A stretch of 64,000 bases of DNA from Pseudomonas sp. QS1027 (lineage in GTDB: Bacteria > Pseudomonadota > Gammaproteobacteria > Pseudomonadales > Pseudomonadaceae), in the NCBI RefSeq assembly GCF_002814235.1, contig NZ_PHSU01000015.1:210856-274855 (forward strand), read 5' to 3'. The notes under the pieces were generated by a model. The model saw nothing but the letters and a program-made list of their open reading frames with translations, ran no database searches and was not told the origin of the DNA. The position numbers and the translations under genes were made by a program. Numbering within the stretch: the stretch's first letter is position 1; each line of letters starts with the position of its first letter. Shown piece after piece: positions 53,819 through 61,473 of this stretch.

Positions 53819-54774
53819 CAGGCAACCTGTACCAATCGTTTTACAGAAAGGGCCTTGAAAATCTGCTTTGCCACTGCACACGCAACCGGAGGCGGGAAAG
53901 CGTTGCCTATCTGTCGATATGCTGCAGTTTTTTTACCGTGAAATTGCCAGTCATCAGGGAAGCCCTGTATGCGTGCAGCCATGCGTGTAGTAAGCCTAGG
54001 CATGCCTTCAAAAAACTCGCTAGGAGGTTCATTGGCAATACCCATTCCACACACACCGATAGATGCCCACGCTTTCTTTGCTCTTGTTGGACCAAGATCA
54101 GGACCGCCGTGCTTTTTCGAGCCGCCAACGAGCGTTGGGGCGATTGTGTTGGCTTGCTCTCTCCAAGCATCAGCACCTCGCCAGCCATCTTCTTGCATTA
54201 AGTCGTGAAGAAGCTCACCAACAGTCGGTGGAGTGATTAGCTTTGGTTCTGGCCATGAAAAACCATCGGCGAGGTCTTTTCTAATACCTACAAAAACAAC
54301 GCGAGGGCGGAGCTGGGTAACACCAAAGTCGGAAGCGTTAAGTAGTCGCCAGCCGGGAACATAGCCAAGTTTTTTGAGCTGCTTTTCAACCTTATTACGG
54401 TAGTCCTCGAAAACAGCGTCAAGCAGGCCGCGCACGTTTTCAAGCATTACAGCCTTCGGGCGGCACTCATCAACAAGGCGTAAGGCTTCTGGAAAAAGAT
54501 CGCGCTCATCATCTGCCCCGAGCTGCTTACCAGCCTTGGAGAATGGGGGGCAAGGGACTCCACCTGCCACCAGATCAACCCCGAAAAAAGGGAGTCCGTT
54601 AAATTGACGCAAATCTTGCTCTTGTACGTTCCATTCGGGGCGATTCAAACGAAGGGTTGCACAGGCAGGAGGTTCAATTTCTACCAACACTTCGTGCCCA
54701 AATCCCGCCATTTCTAGTCCGAGAGCTTGCCCACCAGCTCCGGCGCACATTTCCAATGACGTGAATAGGCTCAT
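53818..54774 (-). CDS. DNA cytosine-5 methyltransferase of the R-M pair
   Basis: 318 residues with the ordered motifs of C5 methyltransferases: I (EMCAGAGGQALGLEMAGF, SAM binding), IV (GGVPCPPFSKAG, nucleophile Cys75), VI (LENVRGL, Glu112), VIII (QLRPRVVFVG), a short target-recognition region (about 185-265) and X (RQIGNAFPPPVACAV). ATG 54774 has GAGGAG 6 bp upstream. It precedes and overlaps the endonuclease gene, which would ensure protection first. It should modify the same GCCGGC site. Confidence 0.93.
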   Translation of the reverse strand: MSLFTSLEMCAGAGGQALGLEMAGFGHEVLVEIEPPACATLRLNRPEWNVQEQDLRQFNGLPFFGVDLVAGGVPCPPFSKAGKQLGADDERDLFPEALRLVDECRPKAVMLENVRGLLDAVFEDYRNKVEKQLKKLGYVPGWRLLNASDFGVTQLRPRVVFVGIRKDLADGFSWPEPKLITPPTVGELLHDLMQEDGWRGADAWREQANTIAPTLVGGSKKHGGPDLGPTRAKKAWASIGVCGMGIANEPPSEFFEGMPRLTTRMAARIQGFPDDWQFHGKKTAAYRQIGNAFPPPVACAVAKQIFKALSVKRLVQVA

Positions 54775-54789
54775 TTTGTCTCCTCGCAA

Positions 54790-54805
54790 TGCTCTATCTA
54801 GAGCA
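54790..54805 (-). promoter_or_regulatory. 16-bp palindrome before the methyltransferase
   Basis: TGCTCT-ATCT-AGAGCA, 15 bp upstream of the methyltransferase ATG, close to or within the 5' untranslated region. Candidate operator for control of the R-M operon by the methyltransferase itself or by the XRE protein. It does not match the palindrome at 51730. Confidence 0.45.
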
Positions 54806-55024
54806 GCTTCTTAAAAATCGCTGATACTAGCATGGTGTATGGATAGACAGGGATACCTGACATCAGCAGCAGCTTGACCCTTTTCCGCACTGCTGCAAAG
54901 CCGCAGGATGTCAAAGTGTCTTCATGAAAGGAGCGGAGCTTTTTAGGTCCAATCGCTCGTGCCGGTGAGCTACCTGACAAGCGCCGCCGAAGGCAGTATT
55001 TTTAGCGGAAAGGAGGGGGGAAAG

Positions 55025-55058
55025 GTAGAAATTTTGGATAGAAAAAGGGGTAGAAATT
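55025..55058. repeat. Subterminal repeat near right end, possible integrase arm site
   Basis: Counterpart of 46663-46696. It runs into a perfect palindrome GGGGTAGAAA / TTTCTACCCC at 55047-55070, so the GTAGAAA unit occurs in both orientations here. Confidence 0.55.
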
Positions 55059-55079
55059 TCTTTCTACCCCTTCTCTAAG

Positions 55080-55096
55080 TCCTTGATTTACAAGGA
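55080..55096 (-). terminator. Element-borne hairpin after tRNA-Leu, probable replacement terminator
   Basis: TCCTTG - ATTTA - CAAGGA begins 6 bp beyond the tRNA 3' end on the minus strand. Its sequence resembles the host terminator now displaced to 46540-46572 (GACCTTGA...TCAAGGTC). The T-run after it is poor, so efficiency is uncertain. Confidence 0.5.
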
Positions 55097-55101
55097 TTTG
55101 T

Positions 55102-55130
55102 ATGGTGCCCCGAGGGAGACTCGAACTCCC
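55102..55130. repeat. Attachment-site copy (right end of element, inside tRNA-Leu)
   Basis: 29 bp identical to 46576-46604, covering the T-arm, acceptor 3' strand and CCA of tRNA-Leu. The tRNA is kept intact by the element. Confidence 0.92.
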
Positions 55131-55187
55131 ACTCCTTTCGAAAACGGATTTTGAATCCGCCGCGTCTACCAATTCCGCCATCAGGGC
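55103..55187 (-). tRNA. tRNA-Leu (anticodon CAA)
   Basis: An 85-nt tRNA read on the minus strand. Acceptor GCCCTGA pairs with TCGGGGC, discriminator A, encoded CCA. Anticodon loop TTCAAAA within stem CGGA/TCCG gives anticodon CAA. A long variable arm as expected for Leu, D-arm with TGGTAGACGC and T-loop GTTCGAGTC. It is upstream of and divergent from queA. Integration site of the element. Confidence 0.96.
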
Positions 55188-55200
55188 TCAATGGCGGCGA

Positions 55201-55229
55201 AGTATAGAGACGTGATTACCGTTGGTCAA
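55201..55229 (-). promoter_or_regulatory. Sigma-70 promoter of tRNA-Leu
   Basis: On the minus strand TTGACC (55229-55224), 17-bp spacer, TATACT (55206-55201), 13 bp upstream of the mature tRNA 5' end. Near-consensus. The region is shared with the divergent queA. Confidence 0.8.
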
Positions 55230-55295
55230 TCGGCTTTCGTGGTCAATTTTTACGATTTCCGCTAAACTTCCCGGCCCTGCTGAACGAACCCCATC

Positions 55296-56360
55296 ATGCG
55301 CGTCGCTGACTTTACTTTCGAGCTCCCCGATTCCCTGATCGCTCGCCATCCTTTGGCCGAGCGACGCCTCAGTCGCCTGCTGACCCTCGACGGCCCCAGC
55401 GGCGCTCTCGCACACCGTCAATTTACTGATTTGCTTGAGTATTTACGCCCAGGCGATCTGATGGTGTTCAACAATACCCGGGTCATTCCAGCCCGCCTGT
55501 TCGGCCAGAAAGCCTCAGGCGGCAAGCTGGAAATCCTCGTGGAAAGGGTCCTCGATACCCACCGCGTGCTGGCCCATGTGCGCTCCAGCAAGTCGCCGAA
55601 ACCCGGCTCGAAGATCCTGATCGATGGCGGTGGCGAAGCCGAGATGCTCGCCCGCCACGACACGCTCTTCGAACTGGGGTTTGCCGAAGAAGTGCTGCCG
55701 CTGCTGGAACGCGTCGGCCATATGCCGTTGCCTCCTTATATAGACCGTCCCGACGAAGGCGCCGACCGCGAGCGCTATCAGACCGTCTACGCCGAACGCC
55801 TCGGCGCCGTGGCCGCGCCCACCGCCGGGCTGCATTTCGATCAGCCGCTGCTGGATGCCATCGCCGCCAAGGGCGTTGAACGCGCTTTCGTCACCCTGCA
55901 CGTCGGCGCCGGGACCTTCCAGCCGGTTCGCGTGGAGCGTCTTGAAGACCACCACATGCACCACGAATGGCTGGAAGTCAGCCAGGAAGTGGTCGACGCC
56001 GTCGCCGCCTGCCGTGCACGCGGCGGCCGGGTGATCGCCGTGGGCACCACCAGCGTCCGTTCGCTGGAAAGCGCTGCCCGCGATGGTGTACTCAAGCCCT
56101 TCAGCGGCGACACCGACATCTTTATCTTCCCGGGCCGTCCCTTCCATGTGGTCGACGCCCTGGTGACCAATTTCCATCTGCCCGAATCCACGCTGCTGAT
56201 GCTGGTTTCGGCCTTCGCCGGTTACCCCGAGACCATGGCCGCCTACAAGGCCGCCGTGGACAACGGCTACCGCTTCTTCAGCTACGGTGATGCGATGTTC
56301 ATCACCCGCAACCCGGCGCCTGCCGCACCCAAGGATCGGGCCCCAGAGGACCAAGCATGA
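55296..56360 (+). CDS. queA: S-adenosylmethionine:tRNA ribosyltransferase-isomerase
   Basis: 354 residues. Family blocks: MRVADFTFELPDSLIARHPL, MVFNNTRVIPARLFG, GTFQPVRVERLEDHHMHHEW and NFHLPESTLLMLVSAFAGYP. QueA moves the ribosyl part of SAM onto preQ1 at tRNA position 34 to make epoxyqueuosine. Start ATG 55296. It overlaps tgt by 4 bp in the usual queA-tgt-yajC-secD-secF order. Confidence 0.97.
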   Translation: MRVADFTFELPDSLIARHPLAERRLSRLLTLDGPSGALAHRQFTDLLEYLRPGDLMVFNNTRVIPARLFGQKASGGKLEILVERVLDTHRVLAHVRSSKSPKPGSKILIDGGGEAEMLARHDTLFELGFAEEVLPLLERVGHMPLPPYIDRPDEGADRERYQTVYAERLGAVAAPTAGLHFDQPLLDAIAAKGVERAFVTLHVGAGTFQPVRVERLEDHHMHHEWLEVSQEVVDAVAACRARGGRVIAVGTTSVRSLESAARDGVLKPFSGDTDIFIFPGRPFHVVDALVTNFHLPESTLLMLVSAFAGYPETMAAYKAAVDNGYRFFSYGDAMFITRNPAPAAPKDRAPEDQA

Positions 56361-57490
56361 GTCGCAACTGTCGTATGTCGTTCGAGCTGCTCGCCACTGA
56401 TGGCAAGGCTCGTCGCGGTCGCCTGACCTTCCCCCGCGGTACCGTCGAAACCCCGGCCTTCATGCCCGTGGGCACCTACGGCACGGTCAAGGGCATGCTG
56501 CCTCGGGATATCGTCGCCACTGGCGCCGAGATCATCCTCGGCAACACCTTCCACCTGTGGCTGCGTCCCGGCACCGAGGTGATCAAGGCCCACGGCGACC
56601 TGCACGATTTCATGCAGTGGAAAGGCCCGATTCTCACCGACTCCGGCGGTTTCCAGGTGTTCAGCCTGGGCGCCATGCGCAAGATCAAGGAGGAGGGCGT
56701 GACCTTCGCCTCGCCGGTCGACGGCGCCAAGGTCTTCATGGGTCCGGAAGAGTCGATGCAGGTCCAGCGCGACCTGGGCTCGGACATCGTGATGATTTTC
56801 GACGAGTGCACCCCGTACCCGGCTGACGAAGACGTCGCCCGTGTGTCCATGGAACTGTCGCTGCGTTGGGCCCAGCGCTCGAAAAACGCCCACGGCGAAA
56901 ACACCGCCGCGTTGTTCGGCATCGTCCAGGGCGGCATGCACGAGAGCCTGCGCAAGCGCTCCCTCGAAGGCCTCGACCAGATCGGCTTCGACGGCCTGGC
57001 CATCGGCGGTCTGTCGGTGGGCGAGCCCAAGCACGAGATGATCAAGGTGCTGGATTACCTGCCCGGCCTGATGCCTGCTGACAAACCTCGTTACCTTATG
57101 GGCGTTGGCAAGCCGGAAGATCTGGTGGAGGGTGTGCGCCGCGGGGTGGACATGTTCGATTGCGTGATGCCAACCCGTAATGCCCGCAATGGGCATCTGT
57201 TCATCGATACCGGCGTGCTGAAGATCCGCAACGCGTTCCATCGCCATGATGAATCGCCGCTGGATCCGACCTGCGATTGCTACACCTGCCAGAACTTCTC
57301 CCGTGCTTATCTGCATCATTTGGACAAGTGCGGCGAAATGCTGGGGAGCATGTTGAATACGATCCACAATTTGCGCCATTACCAGCGCCTGATGGCTGGT
57401 TTGCGCGAGGCTATTCAACAGGGTACATTGGCCGCCTTTGTCGATGCCTTCTATGCCAAACGCGGACTTCCCGTACCGCCTTTGGACTGA
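56357..57490 (+). CDS. tgt: tRNA-guanine transglycosylase
   Basis: 377 residues from ATG 56357, which overlaps the queA stop and has AGAGGA 6 bp upstream. ATG 56375 (MSFELLATDGKARRGR) is the alternative, giving 371 residues. Active-site blocks LTDSGGFQVFSLG (Asp) and GGLSVGEP, nucleophile region FDCVMPTRNARNGHLF, and Zn ligands CDCYTCQNFSRAYLHHL. Exchanges guanine-34 for preQ1 in tRNAs with GUN anticodons. Confidence 0.97.
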   Translation: MSRNCRMSFELLATDGKARRGRLTFPRGTVETPAFMPVGTYGTVKGMLPRDIVATGAEIILGNTFHLWLRPGTEVIKAHGDLHDFMQWKGPILTDSGGFQVFSLGAMRKIKEEGVTFASPVDGAKVFMGPEESMQVQRDLGSDIVMIFDECTPYPADEDVARVSMELSLRWAQRSKNAHGENTAALFGIVQGGMHESLRKRSLEGLDQIGFDGLAIGGLSVGEPKHEMIKVLDYLPGLMPADKPRYLMGVGKPEDLVEGVRRGVDMFDCVMPTRNARNGHLFIDTGVLKIRNAFHRHDESPLDPTCDCYTCQNFSRAYLHHLDKCGEMLGSMLNTIHNLRHYQRLMAGLREAIQQGTLAAFVDAFYAKRGLPVPPLD

Positions 57491-57527
57491 ATTTTTCAGA
57501 ATTGAATGATTGCAACTGGAGTGCTAA

Positions 57528-57866
57528 ATGAGCTTTTTCATCTCTAACGCGTTCGCCGACGGCGCCGCGCCTGCTGCTGCAGGCCCGATGGGCGGTGGTT
57601 TCGAATGGATCTTCCTGGTCGGCTTCCTGGTCATCTTCTACCTGATGATCTGGCGTCCACAGGCCAAGCGCGCCAAGGAGCAGAAGAACCTGCTGGGCAA
57701 CCTGGCCAAGGGTGACGAAGTGGTCACCACCGGCGGTATCGCGGGCAAGATCACCAAAGTGAGCGACGATTTCGTGGTTCTGGAAGTGTCCGACACCGTC
57801 GAAATGAAGTTTCAGAAGGGTGCCATCGCGGCCACTCTGCCTAAAGGCACGCTGAAAGCGATCTAA
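57528..57866 (+). CDS. yajC: Preprotein translocase accessory subunit YajC
   Basis: 112 residues, single membrane helix (FEWIFLVGFLVIFYLMIWRP) then the conserved QAKRAKEQKNLLGNLAKGDE and VVTTGGIAGKITKVSDDFVV. Partner of SecDF in the holo-translocon. 37 bp after tgt, with AGTG-poor upstream region (TGGAGTGCTAA). Confidence 0.96.
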   Translation: MSFFISNAFADGAAPAAAGPMGGGFEWIFLVGFLVIFYLMIWRPQAKRAKEQKNLLGNLAKGDEVVTTGGIAGKITKVSDDFVVLEVSDTVEMKFQKGAIAATLPKGTLKAI

Positions 57867-57888
57867 GTTTCAACTCTTAACAATCGAC

Positions 57889-57907
57889 GGGGCGCGCAAG
57901 GCGCCCC
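57889..57907 (+). other. GC-rich hairpin between yajC and secD
   Basis: GGGGCGC-GCAAG-GCGCCCC, no T-run, so not a standard terminator. Possibly a processing or attenuating structure that sets the yajC to secD ratio. Confidence 0.6.
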
Positions 57908-57928
57908 GCGTCATAAGCGGGCGGCGTG

Positions 57929-59797
57929 ATGCTGAACAAATACCCTCTGTGGAAATACCTACTGATCCTGGCGGTGCTGGCGATCGGTTTTATTTATTCC
58001 GCTCCCAATCTCTATCCAGACGATCCGGCGATCCAGGTCAGCGGCGCAAGCACTGCACTGCAGGTCACCCAGGCCGATCTGGACCGCGTGAGCAAAGCGC
58101 TCAGCGACGCCAAGATCACCGTCAAGGGCGCCACTCTGGCTGCCGGCGGCAAGGGCGGCCTGATTCGTCTGACCAAGCAGGAAGACCAACTGCCGGCCAA
58201 GGACGTGGTGCGTAAAGCCCTCGGCGATGACTATGTCGTGGCCCTGAACCTGGCACAGACCACTCCGCAATGGCTGCGCAGCCTTGGCGCGCACCCGATG
58301 AAGCTGGGCCTGGACTTGTCCGGTGGTGTGCACTTCCTGCTGGAAGTGGATATGGACAAGGCGGTTGATGCACGCCTGAAAGTCTATGACGGCGACGTCA
58401 AGAGCCTGTTGCGCAAGGAGCGTGTGCGTTATCGCACCCTGCCACCGTTCAATGGTGCCATCCAGTTGGGCTTTGCTGACGCGGATACCCGTGAACAAGC
58501 CCGTGCGCTGATCCGCAAGAACTTCAACGATTTCGACATTGTAACGGCTGACCTCAACGAGCAGCCGGTACTGCGTCTGGCGATGACCCCGGCCAAGCTG
58601 GCGGAAATCCGCGAATACTCCATCAAGCAGAACTTGACCACGGTCCGTAACCGCGTCAACGAGCTGGGTGTGGCCGAGCCACTGGTGCAGCGTCAGGGTG
58701 CCAACCGCATCGTGGTCGAGTTGCCGGGCGTGCAGGACACCGCTGAAGCCAAGCGGATCCTCGGCAAGACTGCCAACCTGGAGTTCCGTCTGGCCGCTGA
58801 TGCGGGTGCTTCGAAGGCCACTTCCGAAGAGTTCGAGTTCCGTGAAGGCAATCGTCCTCCGGCGCAGATCGAGCGTGGCCTGATCATTACTGGTGACCAG
58901 GTGACCGACGCCCAGGCGGGCTTCGACGAACACGGTCGTCCACAGGTGAACATCAAGCTTGATGGTCATGGTGGCGAACTGATGAGCCGCGCAACCCGCA
59001 GCAACGTCGGTCGCAGCATGGCGGTTATCTTCATCGAGCAGAAGCCGATCACCACCTACACCAAGCAGGTTGTCGACGGCGTCGAAAAAGACGTGCCGGT
59101 GCAGACCTTCAAGGAAGAGAAGAAGATCATCAGCCTGGCGACCATCCAGTCGCCGCTGGGCAGTCAGTTCCGGATCACCGGCCTGAACGGCCAGGGCGAG
59201 TCCTCGGAGCTGGCGCTGTTGCTGCGTGCCGGTGGTCTGGCTGCGCCGATGTACTTCGCTGAAGAACGTACCATTGGTCCAAGCCTGGGTGCCGACAACA
59301 TCACCAAGGGTATCGATGCGTCGCTGTGGGGCATGCTGTTCGTCTCGCTGTTCATCATCGCCATCTACCGCTTCTTCGGCATCATCGCCACCGTGGCCCT
59401 GGCCTTCAACATGGTTGCCTTGCTGGCGCTGATGTCCTTGCTGGGCGCGACGCTGACCCTGCCGGGTATCGCCGGTATCGTCCTGACCATGGGTATGGCG
59501 GTCGACGCCAACGTGCTGATCTTCTCGCGGATACGTGAAGAGATCGCCGCGGGAATGACGGTGCAGCGAGCGATCAACGAAGGCTTTGGTCGTGCGTTCA
59601 CGGCGATTATCGACGCCAACCTGACCACCTTGCTGGTGGGCGGCATCCTCTTTGCCATGGGGACCGGCCCGGTCAAGGGCTTTGCGGTGACCATGTCCCT
59701 CGGGATCTTTACCTCGATGTTCACGGCCATCATGGTGACCCGCGCGATGGTCAACCTGATCTTCGGCGGTCGTGACTTCAAGAAGTTGTGGATTTAA
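57929..59797 (+). CDS. secD: Protein translocase subunit SecD
   Basis: 622 residues. TM1 at residues 7-25 (WKYLLILAVLAIGFIYSAPN), large periplasmic P1 domain (LGLDLSGGVHFLLEVDMDKA, then YSIKQNLTTVRNRVNELGVA), and five C-terminal helices with TLPGIAGIVLTMGMAVDANV and AINEGFGRAFTAIIDANLTT. Uses the proton gradient with SecF to pull proteins through SecYEG. ATG 57929 directly follows an in-frame GTG at 57926. Confidence 0.97.
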   Translation: MLNKYPLWKYLLILAVLAIGFIYSAPNLYPDDPAIQVSGASTALQVTQADLDRVSKALSDAKITVKGATLAAGGKGGLIRLTKQEDQLPAKDVVRKALGDDYVVALNLAQTTPQWLRSLGAHPMKLGLDLSGGVHFLLEVDMDKAVDARLKVYDGDVKSLLRKERVRYRTLPPFNGAIQLGFADADTREQARALIRKNFNDFDIVTADLNEQPVLRLAMTPAKLAEIREYSIKQNLTTVRNRVNELGVAEPLVQRQGANRIVVELPGVQDTAEAKRILGKTANLEFRLAADAGASKATSEEFEFREGNRPPAQIERGLIITGDQVTDAQAGFDEHGRPQVNIKLDGHGGELMSRATRSNVGRSMAVIFIEQKPITTYTKQVVDGVEKDVPVQTFKEEKKIISLATIQSPLGSQFRITGLNGQGESSELALLLRAGGLAAPMYFAEERTIGPSLGADNITKGIDASLWGMLFVSLFIIAIYRFFGIIATVALAFNMVALLALMSLLGATLTLPGIAGIVLTMGMAVDANVLIFSRIREEIAAGMTVQRAINEGFGRAFTAIIDANLTTLLVGGILFAMGTGPVKGFAVTMSLGIFTSMFTAIMVTRAMVNLIFGGRDFKKLWI

Positions 59798-59806
59798 GGG
59801 GCTGCC

Positions 59807-60721
59807 ATGTTACGTACTATCAACTTCATGGGTGTTCGCAACGTTGCGTTCGGCGTCACCCTGTTCCTCACCGCATTGGCCTTGTTCAGCTGCTTCCACA
59901 AGGGCATGAACTACGGTCTGGACTTCACCGGCGGTACGCTCATCGAGCTGACCTACGAGCATGCGGCGGATGTCACCAAGGTGCGCGGAGAACTGGCCGA
60001 GGCCGGTTATCACGAGGCGATCGTGCAGAGTTTTGGCGCGACCACCGACCTGCTGGTGCGGATGCCGGGTGAAGATCCGCAGCTGGGTCATCAGGTAGCC
60101 GAGGCTTTGCAGAAGCTTGGCGGTGACAACCCGGTGCAGATCAAGCGCGTCGAGTTCGTCGGTCCGCAGGTCGGTGAAGAGCTGCGCGACCAGGGCGGCC
60201 TCGGCATGCTCATGGCGTTGGGTGGCGTACTGATCTACCTGGCGTTCCGCTTCCAGTGGAAGTTCGCGGTGGGGGCTATCGTCTCGCTGGTTCACGACGT
60301 GGTGGTGACCGTGGGTATCCTGTCGTTCTTCCAGGTCACCTTCGACCTGACGGTGCTGGCGGCGGTACTGGCGATCATCGGCTACTCGCTCAACGACACC
60401 ATCGTGGTGTTCGACCGGGTGCGTGAGAACTTCCGTGTGCTGCGCAAGGCCACTCTGATCGAGAACATCAACGTCTCGACCACCCAGACCCTGCTGCGGA
60501 CCATGGCGACGTCGATCTCCACCCTGCTGGCAATTTCCGCGCTGCTGTTCTTTGGCGGCGATAACCTGTTCGGTTTCTCCATCGCCCTGTTCATTGGTGT
60601 GTTGGCGGGTACCTATTCGTCGATCTACATCGCCAACGTGGTGCTGATCTGGCTGAACCTGAACAGTGAGGATCTGATTCCTCCTGCCAACACCCAGAAG
60701 GAAGTCGACGACCGTCCTTGA
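59807..60721 (+). CDS. secF: Protein translocase subunit SecF
   Basis: 304 residues, six helices. NYGLDFTGGTLIELTYEHAA in the periplasmic base, VHDVVVTVGILSFFQVTFDL and the signature YSLNDTIVVFDRVRENFRVL. Starts 9 bp after secD and ends with a strong terminator. Confidence 0.97.
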   Translation: MLRTINFMGVRNVAFGVTLFLTALALFSCFHKGMNYGLDFTGGTLIELTYEHAADVTKVRGELAEAGYHEAIVQSFGATTDLLVRMPGEDPQLGHQVAEALQKLGGDNPVQIKRVEFVGPQVGEELRDQGGLGMLMALGGVLIYLAFRFQWKFAVGAIVSLVHDVVVTVGILSFFQVTFDLTVLAAVLAIIGYSLNDTIVVFDRVRENFRVLRKATLIENINVSTTQTLLRTMATSISTLLAISALLFFGGDNLFGFSIALFIGVLAGTYSSIYIANVVLIWLNLNSEDLIPPANTQKEVDDRP

Positions 60722-60750
60722 CGCGAATCGCTCTCCTGGTTGTCAGCTGA

Positions 60751-60782
60751 AAGGCGCGAGTGTTGAACTCGCGCCTTTTTTT
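60751..60782 (+). terminator. Rho-independent terminator after secF
   Basis: AAGGCGCGAGT - GTTGA - ACTCGCGCCTT followed by T7, 30 bp after the secF stop. Ends the queA-tgt-yajC-secDF transcript. Confidence 0.95.
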
Positions 60783-60842
60783 GTACTCCAAGGCTAGGAG
60801 AAGCGCGGGCATTGATCCGCTTGTGATGGTCAGGAGATTCAC

Positions 60843-61403
60843 ATGAACAAGTCGTTGCTGGTGGGTGCGGTATTGGGTGCTGTCGGTGTGACTGCCGGGG
60901 GTGCTGTTGCCACCTATAGCCTGGTAAAAAGCGGCCCTGAGTATGCGCAAGTATTGGCGGTAGAGCCGGTCAAGACTCAAATCAAGACCCCGCGCCAAGT
61001 CTGTGAAGATGTCGCGGTCACCCGGCAGAAGCCGGTCCAGGATGAGCATCGACTGGCCGGTACGGCACTGGGTGCGGTCGGTGGTGGTTTGCTCGGTAGC
61101 CTGGTCGGCGGCGGTCGCGGCAAGACCCTGGCCACCGTGGTGGGTGCGGTCGGCGGCGGTTATGCCGGTAACAAGGTGCAGGAGGGCATGCAGGAGCGTG
61201 ACACCTACACCACGACCCAGAAGCGTTGCAACACGGTCAATGATGTCAGCGACAAGGTTGTCGGCTACGACGTGCGTTATCAGTTGGACGGCAAGGAAGG
61301 CAAGATCCGGATGGATCGTGATCCGGGCAACCAGATCCCGGTGGACAAGGACGGTCACCTGGTCCTGAGTCAGAACCAGCCAGCTCCGCAGCCGGGTCAG
61401 TAA
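60843..61403 (+). CDS. Glycine-zipper 2TM domain protein
   Basis: 186 residues: N-terminal hydrophobic segment (LLVGAVLGAVGVTAGGAVAT), a middle part with CEDVAVTRQKPVQDEHRLAG, and a glycine zipper (TALGAVGGGLLGSLVGGGRG, TVVGAVGGGYAGNKVQEGM), then a soluble tail YDVRYQLDGKEGKIRMDRDP. Two Cys (CEDV, RCNTV) may pair. Envelope protein of unknown role, conserved next to secF in Pseudomonas. ATG 60843 with AGGAG upstream. Confidence 0.9.
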   Translation: MNKSLLVGAVLGAVGVTAGGAVATYSLVKSGPEYAQVLAVEPVKTQIKTPRQVCEDVAVTRQKPVQDEHRLAGTALGAVGGGLLGSLVGGGRGKTLATVVGAVGGGYAGNKVQEGMQERDTYTTTQKRCNTVNDVSDKVVGYDVRYQLDGKEGKIRMDRDPGNQIPVDKDGHLVLSQNQPAPQPGQ

Positions 61404-61422
61404 GACTTACTGTAGAGACATA

Positions 61423-61458
61423 AAAAATGCCCCGTATCGCAAGATACGGGGCATTTTT
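61423..61458. terminator. Bidirectional terminator between glycine-zipper gene and suhB
   Basis: AAAAATGCCCCGTATC - GCAA - GATACGGGGCATTTTT, a 16-bp perfect stem with A and T runs, placed between two convergent genes. Confidence 0.95.
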
Positions 61459-61473
61459 GTGTGCGGCGAACGC

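Larger units (their letters stand above)
46576..55130. mobile_element. 8.5-kb integrative element in tRNA-Leu(CAA)
   Basis: Bounded by a 29-bp identical direct repeat that is the 3' end of tRNA-Leu: 46576-46604 (left copy) and 55102-55130 (inside the intact tRNA). The interior is clearly AT-richer than both flanks. Content: tyrosine integrase, relaxase-like protein, two secreted paralogues, a membrane protein, an XRE regulator and a type II restriction-modification pair. The integrase is next to the copy farther from the intact tRNA. Size and content fit an integrative mobilizable element or small genomic island. Confidence 0.92.

Noticed and set aside
54798..54980. 60-codon minus-strand frame upstream of the methyltransferase
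   Set aside because: Ends inside the methyltransferase promoter palindrome, lacks a Shine-Dalgarno and shows no domain. A decayed gene cannot be excluded, but there is no support.
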